From contig NZ_CP077093.1 in the NCBI RefSeq assembly GCF_014268755.2, positions 3,770,001 through 3,834,000 on the forward strand: a DNA stretch of 64,000 bases, written 5' to 3'. The notes under the pieces were generated by a model. The model did not search any database, was not told the origin of the DNA, and worked only from the letters and a program-made list of their open reading frames with translations. Below are positions 56,226 through 64,000 of the stretch, piece by piece; the first letter of the stretch is position 1; each line of letters starts with the position of its first letter. The position numbers and the translations under genes are program-made. This stretch comes from Pseudomonas vanderleydeniana. Its GTDB lineage: Bacteria; Pseudomonadota; Gammaproteobacteria; Pseudomonadales; Pseudomonadaceae.

Positions 56226-57293
56226 ATGGCGCTTACTGACCAGTCCACTCAAATCCGTGCCGGTGAAGAACTCGACACCGCGCTGATCGATCCGTACCTC
56301 AAGGCGCATATTCCAGGCCTCAGTGGCCAGCCCAGCATCAGCCAATTCCCCGGTGGTGCCTCGAACCTGACCTACCTGATCCAGTACCCCGGGCAGGAAT
56401 TCGTCCTGCGGCGCCCGCCGTTCGGCCGCAAGGCCAAGTCGGCCCACGACATGGGCCGTGAATTCCGCATTCTCAACCAACTCAGGGATGGCTTCCCGTA
56501 CTGCCCGAAAGCCTACGTGCACTGCACCGACGAAAGCCTGATCGGCTCGGAGTTCTACGTCATGGAGCGGGTCAAGGGGATCATCCTGCGCTCCGAGCTG
56601 CCACCGGAACTGGGCCTGGATGCCACCCGTACCGAAGCCCTGTGCAAGAGCTTCATCGATCGCCTGGTCGAGCTGCATCGCGTCGACTACAACGCCTGCG
56701 GCCTGGCCGACCTGGGCAAGCCCGAAGGTTATGTCGAACGCCAGATCCGCGGCTGGAGCGAGCGTTATGAAAAGGCCCTGACCCCGGATGCACCGAGCTG
56801 GGAAGCGGTCAAGGCCTGGCTGAACGACAAGATGCCAGCCGATCATCCAACCTCGAGCATCGTGCATAACGACTACCGCTTCGACAACGTGATCCTCGAT
56901 CCCGAGAACCCGATGCAGATCATCGGCGTGCTCGACTGGGAGCTGACCACCCTCGGCAACCCGCTGATGGACCTGGGCAACACCCTCGCCTACTGGATCC
57001 AGGCCGACGACCCGGCACCGGTGCAGTTGATGCGCCGTCAACCCAGCCACGCACCGGGCATGCTCACCCGCCGCCAGTTCGTCGACTACTACGCCGAGCG
57101 TGCGGGCCTGTCGATCGACAACTTCGACTTCTACTACACCTACGGCCTGTTCCGCCTGGCCGGCATCGTGCAGCAGATCTATTACCGCTTCTTCCACGGC
57201 CAGACCCAGGACAAACGCTTTGCGCAGTTCATTCACATGAACAAGCTGCTGGAGCAGATGAGCCTGCAGGTCATCCAGAAATCCAGCCTCTGA
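56226..57293 (+). CDS. Phosphotransferase family protein (ACAD10/11 kinase type)
   Basis: This 355-residue protein has an aminoglycoside-phosphotransferase/choline-kinase fold with the catalytic loop HNDYRFDNV (H214, D216, N221) and the metal-binding D237 (GVLDWELTTLG). The N-terminal part (GGASNLTYLIQYPGQEFVLRRPP) carries the ATP-binding Lys/Arg region. This subfamily is linked with acyl-CoA dehydrogenases and is thought to phosphorylate hydroxy-acyl-CoA or related compounds, not antibiotics. AAGGGA lies about 6 bases before the ATG. The SDR gene follows after 24 bases in the same operon. Confidence 0.9.
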   Translation: MALTDQSTQIRAGEELDTALIDPYLKAHIPGLSGQPSISQFPGGASNLTYLIQYPGQEFVLRRPPFGRKAKSAHDMGREFRILNQLRDGFPYCPKAYVHCTDESLIGSEFYVMERVKGIILRSELPPELGLDATRTEALCKSFIDRLVELHRVDYNACGLADLGKPEGYVERQIRGWSERYEKALTPDAPSWEAVKAWLNDKMPADHPTSSIVHNDYRFDNVILDPENPMQIIGVLDWELTTLGNPLMDLGNTLAYWIQADDPAPVQLMRRQPSHAPGMLTRRQFVDYYAERAGLSIDNFDFYYTYGLFRLAGIVQQIYYRFFHGQTQDKRFAQFIHMNKLLEQMSLQVIQKSSL

Positions 57294-57317
57294 TCGCGAC
57301 TACAACAAGGAAAAACC

Positions 57318-58085
57318 ATGTCCAAGACTCAGTTGTTCGACCTCGACGGCAAGATCGCCTTCGTTTCCGGAGCCAGCCGCGGTATCGGTGAAGCCATCGC
57401 CCGCCTGCTGGCCCAGCAGGGTGCCCACGTGATCGTCTCCAGCCGCAAGATCGAGGGATGCCAGCAAGTGGCCGACGCGATCATTGCCGACGGTGGCAAG
57501 GCCACAGCCATCGCCTGTCACATCGGTGAAATGGAGCAGATCAGCCAGGTCTTCGCCGGTATCCGCGAACAGTTCGGGCGCCTGGACATCCTGGTCAACA
57601 ACGCTGCCACCAACCCGCAATTCTGCAACGTGCTGGATACCGACCTGGGCGCCTTCCAGAAGACCGTCGACGTGAACATCCGCGGCTACTTCTTCATGTC
57701 GGTGGAAGCCGGCAAGCTGATGCGCGAACACGGCGGTGGCAGCATCATCAACGTGGCCTCGATCAACGGCGTCACCCCGGGGATCTTCCAGGGCATCTAC
57801 TCGGTGACCAAGGCGGCGGTGATCAACATGACCAAGGTCTTCGCCAAGGAGTGCGCGCAGTTTGGCATTCGCTGCAACGCCTTGCTGCCGGGCCTGACCG
57901 ACACCAAGTTCGCCTCGGCACTGGTCAAGAACGACTCGATCCTCAAGACCGCCCTGCAGCAGATCCCGCTCAAGCGCGTGGCCGACCCGAGCGAAATGGC
58001 CGGCGCCGTGCTGTACTTGGCCAGCGACGCCTCCAGCTACACCACTGGCGTGGCGCTGAACGTCGACGGTGGCTTCCTCTCCTGA
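57318..58085 (+). CDS. Short-chain dehydrogenase/reductase
   Basis: This 255-residue classical SDR has the NAD(P) motif SGASRGIGEAIA (residues 18-29), the NNAA motif, and the catalytic S148, Y161 and K165 (YSVTKAAV). C-terminal residues (YTTGVALNVDGGF) are typical. It oxidises or reduces a hydroxy/keto group, probably on an acyl-CoA or lipid-like compound given its operon partner. AAGGA lies 8 bases before the ATG. An 8-bp inverted repeat at 58103-58138 follows without a T-run. Confidence 0.95.
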   Translation: MSKTQLFDLDGKIAFVSGASRGIGEAIARLLAQQGAHVIVSSRKIEGCQQVADAIIADGGKATAIACHIGEMEQISQVFAGIREQFGRLDILVNNAATNPQFCNVLDTDLGAFQKTVDVNIRGYFFMSVEAGKLMREHGGGSIINVASINGVTPGIFQGIYSVTKAAVINMTKVFAKECAQFGIRCNALLPGLTDTKFASALVKNDSILKTALQQIPLKRVADPSEMAGAVLYLASDASSYTTGVALNVDGGFLS

Positions 58086-58221
58086 TCCCCTCTGAAGCCT
58101 CGGCCCGATCATTTCCGCGCTCTACGTGGGCATGATCGGTGCTGACGCCGCAGATCTTCCTTTCCTTCACCCATGAACCCGGCTTTGTAACCGTTCGTCG
58201 GTCCTGTTAAAGTCCGCGGCC

Positions 58222-58608
58222 ATGAAACTGGCCCGTACCGATCGCTCACTCATTGCCTGGATGCTCTATTGCTGCGTCCTGTTCAATGTGTTCGCCTGCA
58301 GCATCGGCCACGGGCAGATGGTCGGCCAGCAGCTCAACGGTATCGGCGGCCAGTTCTGTGCCGTTGACCCGAACACCCAGGCACCGCTGTCGAGCAACCC
58401 TGCCGACGAAAAGCTGCCAACCCTGGCCAAGGCCTTTGGTTGCCCACTGTGCTCCACCGGCGGCATGGGCCCGGCACTCAACTCCAGCCTGACCCTGGCG
58501 ATCCTCCCGGAACAGCACAGCCCGCCCCTGGCACGCATCGCCAACCAGCCGCTGCCCAACCGCTTTACCTGGCCCTCGGCCAATCCCCGCGCCCCACCGC
58601 TCGCCTGA
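58222..58608 (+). CDS. DUF2946 protein
   Basis: This 128-residue protein has an N-terminal hydrophobic signal segment (LIAWMLYCCVLFNVFACSIGHG), a Cys pair later on (GCPLCSTGG), and a low-complexity Pro/Ala-rich end. These match the DUF2946 family, of unknown function, often placed beside TonB-dependent receptors, including copper-type ones. It is 92 bases upstream of a TonB receptor on the same strand. The CxxC pair and His near the start could bind metal, but that is inference. Confidence 0.8.
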   Translation: MKLARTDRSLIAWMLYCCVLFNVFACSIGHGQMVGQQLNGIGGQFCAVDPNTQAPLSSNPADEKLPTLAKAFGCPLCSTGGMGPALNSSLTLAILPEQHSPPLARIANQPLPNRFTWPSANPRAPPLA

Positions 58609-58700
58609 GTCATTCCGCCAACGATCAGCCCACCCGGTCGACGCCCAACCGCGTCGTGCCCGTGCGCGCTGGATATTCGCCATGACTTCAGGAACTCAAC

Positions 58701-60833
58701 ATGAAACGCTTCTCCCTGCTCGCAGGCCTGCTCGGCTGCCTGTCCGCCAACGGTTGGGCGCAAGAAACCCTCGACCTCGCCCCCGTGACCATCGAGGCGA
58801 CGTCATCCGCCGAACCTGGGCTGGATCTCGACACCCCGATCACCACCGGTTCACGCCTGGGGCTGAGTCCGCGGGAAACCCCGGCCTCGGTCAGCGTGGC
58901 CAACCGCGACAGCATCGAGCGTCACGGCGCACGCAACTTCCAGGACGCCGCCAATAGCCTGCCCGGAGTCAACGCCACGGCCCCGCTGGGCTTCGGCGGC
59001 TTTGTCTCCTACCGCGGCTTCACCAGCAGCCAGGTCACCCAGATGTTCAACGGTATCGTCGTGCCCACCGGCCTTGCGCGCCCGGTGGATGCCTGGATCT
59101 ATGACCGGGTCGAACTGGTCGGCGGCCCCTCGTCGCTGCTCAATGGCGCAGGTTCGGTCGGCGGCTCGCTGAACTACATCACCAAGCTGGCCAACCGCCA
59201 GGAACAGGCGGCCGAAGGCAAGATCAGCTACGGCAGCAACGACACCCGGGAAATGTCCTTCGGCCTCAACCATGCCCTGACCGATCCCGCGGCCGACGTG
59301 CAGCACTATGCCCGCCTGGATGTCAGCCACAATGCCAGCAACGACTACATCGACCGCAACCAGCGCGACGCCTGGAGCCTGGCATTCTCGCTGCTCAGCG
59401 ACCTGACGCCGGACCTGTCGCACACCCTGGCCCTGGAGTACCAAGACGAGGTGGTCGACAGCCCCTACTGGGGCACTCCGGTACTCAACCCCAAGGTCGG
59501 CGAACTGAAGATCGACCGGCACAACCGTTTCAACAACTACAATGTCGCCGATGGCCAGTACGTGCAGCGCACCCGCTGGCTGCGCTCGATCATCGACTAC
59601 CGGATCAACGACAGCACCAGCCTGCGCAACACTCTCTATCACCTGGGGACCGAGCGTGATTACCGCGACCTGGAAACCTACCAGTACAACCCCGGCAACA
59701 CCGTCGTGAACCGCTCTACCGCCTACCTGGTGCGCCACTCCGGCGAACAGAACGGCAACCAGTTCGAGCTGCGCCACCAGTCGAGCCTGTTCGGCCTGGA
59801 CAGCCGCTGGGCCGGCGGCTTCGAGTATCGGATCAACAGCACCACCAACCACCCGTGGAATGTCCCGGCCAACAACAGCGTGACCCCGGACGACTTCGAT
59901 CCCGGCTACTTCTACGGGCTTCCCGGCACGCGTCCGGGTTTTGTCAGCGACAAGACCAACCAGGTCACCACCCGCGCCCTGTTCGTCGAAAACCGACTGA
60001 TGCTGACCGACAAGCTGGCCCTGCTGACAGGGCTGCGTTATGACGATATCGACCTGGACGTGACCAACCACCGCGTAGTGACCGCCAGCAATCCCCGGCA
60101 TCTGCGCCGTAGCTGGGAGCCGGTCACCGGACGTGCCGGGCTGATCTACCAGTTCGTGCCCTCGGCCAACGTCTACGTGCAGTACAGCACGGCAGCCGAA
60201 CAACCCAACGGCACGCAGAATTTCGACGTCTCTACCGGCAAGCAGTGGGAAGTCGGCAGCAAGTTCAGCTACCTCGACGGTCGCGGCAGCGCCACGGCGG
60301 CGGCCTATCACATCGTGCGCAGGGACTTCGCCGTGACCGACCCACAGGACCCGACCAACACCCTTGCGGTGGGGCAACAGTCATCGAGGGGCATCGAACT
60401 GGCCAGTTCGCTGCGCATCACCCCGAGACTGCTGGCTGAAGGCAACTTCGCCTGGGTCGACGCGCAATACGATGAGTTCAACGAGAAGAACGCCGCCGGC
60501 GTGGTGGTTTCGCGCAAGGGCAACACCCCGACCAATGTCCCGGAGCGTGTCGCCAACCTGTGGTTGACCTATGACTTCGATCCACGCTGGCAAGGTGGGG
60601 TCGATGCACGCTACGTGGCCAAGGTCTATGCCGACAGTGCCAACACCCAATATGTACCCGGCTACACCCTGTACGGCAGCTTCCTGAGCTACAAGCTCGA
60701 CAGTCATACCACGGTGACCGGGCGGGTACGCAACCTGACCAACCAGGTGTATGCCGAGTTCGCTCATGTATCCCCGGCGTACTACCTGGGCACGCCGAGG
60801 ACTTTCGAGCTGGCGGTACAAACCCGCTTCTGA
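58701..60833 (+). CDS. TonB-dependent outer-membrane receptor
   Basis: This 710-residue receptor has a signal peptide (FSLLAGLLGCLSANGWA, then QETL), a TonB-box/plug region (~20-170; TPASVSVANRDSIERHGARN, DRVELVGGPSSLLNGAG) and a 22-strand barrel ending in an aromatic residue (AVQTRF). It has no N-terminal signalling domain. The family includes siderophore and copper-type receptors; the ligand is unknown. No Fur box is recognisable upstream of it or of the DUF2946 gene, unlike the receptor at 3767. The DUF2946 neighbour hints at a metal-related substrate other than iron, but this is weak. Confidence 0.92.
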   Translation: MKRFSLLAGLLGCLSANGWAQETLDLAPVTIEATSSAEPGLDLDTPITTGSRLGLSPRETPASVSVANRDSIERHGARNFQDAANSLPGVNATAPLGFGGFVSYRGFTSSQVTQMFNGIVVPTGLARPVDAWIYDRVELVGGPSSLLNGAGSVGGSLNYITKLANRQEQAAEGKISYGSNDTREMSFGLNHALTDPAADVQHYARLDVSHNASNDYIDRNQRDAWSLAFSLLSDLTPDLSHTLALEYQDEVVDSPYWGTPVLNPKVGELKIDRHNRFNNYNVADGQYVQRTRWLRSIIDYRINDSTSLRNTLYHLGTERDYRDLETYQYNPGNTVVNRSTAYLVRHSGEQNGNQFELRHQSSLFGLDSRWAGGFEYRINSTTNHPWNVPANNSVTPDDFDPGYFYGLPGTRPGFVSDKTNQVTTRALFVENRLMLTDKLALLTGLRYDDIDLDVTNHRVVTASNPRHLRRSWEPVTGRAGLIYQFVPSANVYVQYSTAAEQPNGTQNFDVSTGKQWEVGSKFSYLDGRGSATAAAYHIVRRDFAVTDPQDPTNTLAVGQQSSRGIELASSLRITPRLLAEGNFAWVDAQYDEFNEKNAAGVVVSRKGNTPTNVPERVANLWLTYDFDPRWQGGVDARYVAKVYADSANTQYVPGYTLYGSFLSYKLDSHTTVTGRVRNLTNQVYAEFAHVSPAYYLGTPRTFELAVQTRF

Positions 60834-60882
60834 GGTGGACTTGAATCCCTAAAGGCTTCGCCGAAGCTGGCCACACAGGCCA

Positions 60883-61893
60883 CTAGAGGCTGTCTGCAAC
60901 CTTCTGCGCCACGTCCGCCGGCACCCAGGCCTTCCAGACCTGCGGATGATCCTTGAGGAACGCCTTCGCCACCTGGTCAGGCGGCAGGCGTTCCTCGCTC
61001 ATCTTCGCCAGGGCCTGGTTCAGCAGGTCGATCGGCAAGTCGACCTTGCTGAAGAACGCCACAACCTGCGGGTGTTGCTGCTTGAACGGTGCCGACACCC
61101 CGATGCTCAGCTTCGACGCCAGCGAACGGGTCGGCCTGGGATCGGGATTATCGGCGTCAGTCAGGGTCTTCCAGGCCTCGGCATCAAACGCCGGCTCCTG
61201 CAATTGCACCAGCTTGAACTTGCCCAGCAACGGCGTCGGCGACCAGTAGTAGAACAGGATCGGCTTGCCACGCCGAATCGACGAGGTGATTTCGGCATCC
61301 AGCGCCGCCCCGGAGCCGCTGCGAAAGTTCACGTAGCTGTCGCTCAAGCCATAAGCCTTGAGCTTCTGTTTGTTGACGATCTCGGAGGTCCAGCCGATCG
61401 GGCTGTTGAGGAAGCGGCCCTTGTCGGGCGACTCGGGGTCCTGGAACACCGACTTGTAGCGCTTGAGGTCCTCGACACTGCGCAACTGCGGCGCCAATGG
61501 CTTGATGCCCCGCTCGGGATCCCCCTTGATCACATACTCCGGCACCCACCAGCCCTCGGTGGCCCCCTTGACGGTATCGCCCACCGCCAGGACTTCGCCC
61601 GCCGCTTCAGCCTTGACCCAGACCGGGCTGCGGCCGGCCCATTCTTCACCGATCACCTGGATATCATTCCTGGCCAGCGCCGTTTCCAGGGTCACGGTGG
61701 TACCCGGCAGCGTGTCCGTCGGCAGGCCATAGCCTTTCTCGACGATATGCCGCAACAGCTCGGTGATCAGGCTGCCACTTTCCCAGTTCAGGTCGGCAAA
61801 GTGGATCGGAGTCGCCGCACGGGCCGGATGCGTCGCGAAAACCACGCAACAGGCCGCCAGGGCGCCGGCGAACAGCGCACGAAATCCTTTCAT
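60883..61893 (-). CDS. Glycine betaine-type ABC transporter substrate-binding protein
   Basis: This 336-residue protein has a signal peptide (ALFAGALAACCVVFATHPARA, cleaved before ATPI) and an OpuAC domain. The family's aromatic residues appear in FADLNWESGSLITELL, EEWAGRSPVWV and TEGWWVPEYVIKGDPERGI. It binds glycine betaine, choline or a similar quaternary amine. No permease or ATPase is next to it, so it may serve a transporter encoded elsewhere. The gene is monocistronic. Confidence 0.92.
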   Translation of the reverse strand: MKGFRALFAGALAACCVVFATHPARAATPIHFADLNWESGSLITELLRHIVEKGYGLPTDTLPGTTVTLETALARNDIQVIGEEWAGRSPVWVKAEAAGEVLAVGDTVKGATEGWWVPEYVIKGDPERGIKPLAPQLRSVEDLKRYKSVFQDPESPDKGRFLNSPIGWTSEIVNKQKLKAYGLSDSYVNFRSGSGAALDAEITSSIRRGKPILFYYWSPTPLLGKFKLVQLQEPAFDAEAWKTLTDADNPDPRPTRSLASKLSIGVSAPFKQQHPQVVAFFSKVDLPIDLLNQALAKMSEERLPPDQVAKAFLKDHPQVWKAWVPADVAQKVADSL

Positions 61894-61996
61894 GGATCTA
61901 CCTCAGTCATGGGTCACCTTCGACGAGCTGTCGAAAGTCTCTGAAATAATCAGTCAACTGACTTTAGTAGAGGTTCCTCGGCAGGTAAGGTCGGAA

Positions 61997-62200
61997 TCAA
62001 TCCGCGTCCTGCGTCTGAAGTTGCTGCAGCTCACGCCGGACCATGCTGGCGTACTCCGCCGGGGCCATCGCATAGAGCTGCGAGGCGACCCACGACAGCC
62101 AGGCGCCCTGCAGCGCCTGCTTGCGCTCGAACAGGTGGCGGGCATCGAGACGGGCCTGCTCCAGGTGTTGCTGGTGAAACGCGGCCCGGCCGCCAGTCAT
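61997..62200 (-). CDS. Small protein of unknown function
   Basis: This 67-residue frame is helical and rich in Gln, Ala and Arg (QQHLEQARLDARHLFERKQA, EYASMVRRELQQLQ). It has no signal peptide or membrane helix. The ATG overlaps the stop of the gene before it (ATGA at 62197-62200), which is the main reason to call it a real gene. I do not recognise a family. It is probably made together with the upstream protein. Confidence 0.65.
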   Translation of the reverse strand: MTGGRAAFHQQHLEQARLDARHLFERKQALQGAWLSWVASQLYAMAPAEYASMVRRELQQLQTQDAD

Positions 62201-62727
62201 TGCTCGCTGGCCTTGAACGTCAGCTCACCCTTGCGCCATTTCGCGGCCTTCTTCGTCACATCCTTGAGGGTCTTGGTCAGGCCTTCCTGCAATTGCTCAT
62301 GGGCGGCGAACACCATCACGACCGTATGGCTCTCCTTGAACACGATGCCATGACCCTGTTCGTTCGAGACATAGGCATAGTCACCCAGCCCATAGACCGT
62401 GAGCTTGATTTCGCGAAACTTGATATCGAACTTTCCACCTTCGCGGCTAGGCAGTACCGCTGCACGGAAATGATCGCCGACTTTCAATTCGAGCCGCTGT
62501 TTGTCATCGACGACCATGGCCGATTCCGTATCGATCTCGGCGATATAGATGCCTTCGGCGGTTTGTTCTGTGATGTAGACGAAACGTGATTGGAACTGCT
62601 TGACCAGTTTTGCCCGCAGGTCGCCCAAGACGAACAATGCATGCATATCCAGATTACTGACTGCCAACGAAAAGCCCTCAAACCCAAAAATGAAGCCGCC
62701 CAGCGGGGAGCAGGCAGCACAAGACAT
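62197..62727 (-). CDS. Protein of unknown function
   Basis: The 176-residue frame reads as a mixed alpha/beta cytoplasmic protein (VYITEQTAEGIYIAEID, KFDIKFREIKLTVYGLGDYA), ending in a Lys-rich helix (LTKTLKDVTKKAAKWRKGE). No domain is recognised. The N-terminus is uncertain: ATG at 62727 gives a Cys-rich start, while ATG at 62646 would begin just before ALFVLGDLRAKLVKQF. Neither has a strong ribosome site. It overlaps the next gene by four bases. Confidence 0.7.
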   Translation of the reverse strand: MSCAACSPLGGFIFGFEGFSLAVSNLDMHALFVLGDLRAKLVKQFQSRFVYITEQTAEGIYIAEIDTESAMVVDDKQRLELKVGDHFRAAVLPSREGGKFDIKFREIKLTVYGLGDYAYVSNEQGHGIVFKESHTVVMVFAAHEQLQEGLTKTLKDVTKKAAKWRKGELTFKASEQ

Positions 62728-63186
62728 TCGGTCATTGCCGACGGTTACTCACTGGAGACCCTGATGACTGCCTGTCGACCCCGCGGAGGTCGAGTGAAAA
62801 ACACAGAAAGACTAATGGATCAAAAGTTCTGTTACTTCTGCGAATACTCACCAGAGTGTGAAGGAAAACACCGCATGTCGCTGACGCCAGCAAGTGGGAC
62901 AGTGAAATTACGGAGGTTACCTTTCTGAAAAAGCGCAGTTTCCGACGTGCAAGTTGAAAGCCCCCAAAACGACACCAACCGGGGGAACTGCAGCGATTTT
63001 AGAACACGTCGGCCTGTCACTGCCAATCAAACTACCGCCAAGTGGTACCAGACCAGACAAAAAGTACTGATCAATGACCGATCTGACAATCCCCTGAGGT
63101 GCCCTGCCATCGTTTTTCGCCGCATGACCGCTCAAGCAAAAGGTAACAACGCCGATACAAAGGCAGTAATCCGGAGAAAGGACGCC
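62728..63186. other. Gap without a confident gene
   Basis: The 459-base stretch is somewhat more AT-rich than its neighbours. One possible tiny frame at 62815-62928 (+) would give a 37-residue Cys-containing peptide (FCYFCEYSPEC), but it has no clear ribosome site. Other frames are short and unsupported. The last part should carry the promoter of the coiled-coil gene at 63187. Confidence 0.6.
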
Positions 63187-63600
63187 ATGATGATCAGCCT
63201 GAACTCACTCGCGATCTCCATGCCTTCGCTGACCAGCCGCAGCGATGAGACCGAGGGAGCGGCCCCTGCCTTGTCCATTCGCACCTTGCTGGGTGATGAC
63301 GCCGATAGCGATTTCACCCTGGCCCCTGCCGACAGCCTGGCGGGTAACGAACTGGCGGCAAAGAATCGCATCAAGCAGCTGCGCAAACAGCTCGAGCAGT
63401 TGCAGCAGAAACTGCGGCGGGCCAACGCGCGCCTGGCCGCCATGAAAAAGGCTCGCTACCGCACCGAGGAAGCGCGCAATGCCGCGATCCAACCGGCCCG
63501 CGCCGAGGTCATGGCGCTCAATAGCGCACTGAACAGCGTCAACATCGCCTTGTTCATGGCGCAGAAGCTGCTCGCCGGCATGATCAACACAACCGTTTGA
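63187..63600 (+). CDS. Small coiled-coil protein
   Basis: This 137-residue protein has a low-complexity start (MMISLNSLAISMPSLTSRSD) and a strong central coiled coil (~55-100; KNRIKQLRKQLEQLQQKLRR), then an Ala-rich helix (EARNAAIQPARAEVMALNSA) ending MINTTV. AAAGGA lies about 6 bases before the ATG at 63187; the longer frame from 62947 is unsupported. I do not recognise a family. The layout suggests a small structural or adaptor protein. Confidence 0.75.
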   Translation: MMISLNSLAISMPSLTSRSDETEGAAPALSIRTLLGDDADSDFTLAPADSLAGNELAAKNRIKQLRKQLEQLQQKLRRANARLAAMKKARYRTEEARNAAIQPARAEVMALNSALNSVNIALFMAQKLLAGMINTTV

Positions 63601-63628
63601 GCCCCTCTGTCCGCCTCCCTGCATAAGC

Positions 63629-63647
63629 TCAGGCGGCCGTCGAACGG
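63629..63647. terminator. GC-rich hairpin after the coiled-coil gene
   Basis: GCGGCCG (63631-63637) pairs with CGGCCGC (63643-63649) around TCGAA in the space between two convergent genes. There is no T-run, so termination here is uncertain. Confidence 0.5.
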
Positions 63648-63670
63648 CCGCATTCATAACCTGGCCAGGA

Positions 63671-64000
63671 CTACCGGCGCTGCGACGCCTGCGGAGCACT
63701 CTCCGGCCGGTATCCCAGGCGCAGGCCGCCCCAGTGCCGGCCCTTGACCATGATCGGCACTGACAGGTCATGCATCAACTCACCGGTATCGCGGGTGTAG
63801 GTCTGCAACAGCACCGGCTGCTGGTGGCTGCCGCAACGAATACCGGTACGATCATCGAACTTGCGCTTGGTACGGTTCTGCAACGCATCCTTGGCCGTAT
63901 CGCCGGTCAGGGGCTGGGAGAACGCCTGGTTGTGAGTCGGCACATAGCCTTGCGGTGTGCAGGCAATGGCGAAGACCAGGCCCTCGTGACGTGCCAACAG
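63671..64000 (-). CDS. Chemoreceptor-type protein, C-terminal part only
   Basis: The 110 visible codons run to the window edge without a start; an internal TTG at 63997 is not a likely start. The sequence (FAIACTPQGYVPTHNQAF, RTGIRCGSHQQPVLLQ, DLSVPIMVKGRHWGGLRLGY) matches the C-terminal extension found after the signalling domain of some Pseudomonas methyl-accepting chemotaxis proteins. This is a Cache/PAS-like sensing module placed at the C-terminus. The rest of the gene lies beyond position 64000. Confidence 0.75.
   Translation of the reverse strand: MLARHEGLVFAIACTPQGYVPTHNQAFSQPLTGDTAKDALQNRTKRKFDDRTGIRCGSHQQPVLLQTYTRDTGELMHDLSVPIMVKGRHWGGLRLGYRPESAPQASQRR

Noticed and set aside
56226..57293. 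Aminoglycoside phosphotransferase as an antibiotic resistance gene
   Set aside because: The sequence fits the ACAD10/11-type subfamily in an operon with an SDR; the fold is shared but a resistance role is not supported.
58103..58138. Inverted repeat CCGATCAT...ATGATCGG as a terminator of the SDR gene
   Set aside because: The stem is only 8 bp with a 19-base loop and no T-run follows; it could be an operator for the DUF2946 gene, but there is not enough support.
62815..62928. A 37-residue Cys-containing frame
   Set aside because: No ribosome-binding site, no family match and a weak position in a gap; kept only as a note in the gap entry.

Overview
The window is a GC-rich, gene-dense chromosomal segment of a Pseudomonas, most likely of the P. 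fluorescens complex. The evidence is the gene content (mexEF-oprN, cti, nfuA, cbtAB, a PsoR/PipR-type LuxR solo, many chemoreceptors and hybrid kinases) and REP-type repeats built on a GCGGGCAAGCC core between genes. I see no tRNA, rRNA, insertion sequence, phage or CRISPR array. The first and last genes are cut by the window edges.

Layout. Positions 1-8024 hold a hybrid sensor kinase with a response regulator, a PAS-PAS chemoreceptor, a TonB-dependent siderophore receptor behind a Fur box, and a NIT-domain chemoreceptor. Positions 8345-14390 are the mexEF-oprN efflux operon, with a MexT-like (nod-box) site and a strong terminator. Positions 14661-16690 hold a bestrophin-like channel and a TPR protein. 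Positions 16739-27112 form a signalling island: a KaiC-like double ATPase coupled to a hybrid kinase, then, on the other strand, a CHASE3 kinase with three receivers, CheR, CheB, a receiver-kinase and single receivers.

Positions 27255-29757 are a cobalamin riboswitch followed by cbtB-cbtA-cobE-cobM (cobalt uptake and B12 synthesis). B12-dependent methionine synthase metH lies nearby at 33663. Between them are a Nudix hydrolase, nfuA and cti. Positions 37575-40471 hold small membrane proteins and the cysI sulfite reductase operon. Positions 40513-45351 encode a 1612-residue protein with leucine-rich repeats and an IpaH/SspH-type (NEL) ubiquitin-ligase domain, a likely host-directed effector. 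sohB follows.

Positions 46714-58085 are the most interesting region. A histidine phosphatase and an SCP2 protein stand at one end and a phosphotransferase and an SDR at the other. Between them is a complete plant-signal-type system: a proline iminopeptidase and five peptide ABC transporter genes, all joined by 4-base overlaps, then a divergent LuxR solo and a second iminopeptidase. Two 20-bp lux-box-like palindromes and a good sigma-54 promoter lie in its control regions. The logic suggested is that imported and trimmed peptide-like compounds activate the LuxR protein, which then induces both peptidases and the transporter.

Positions 58222-64000 hold a DUF2946 protein with a second TonB receptor, an orphan glycine-betaine-type binding protein, two overlapping genes of unknown function, a small coiled-coil protein and the end of a chemoreceptor.
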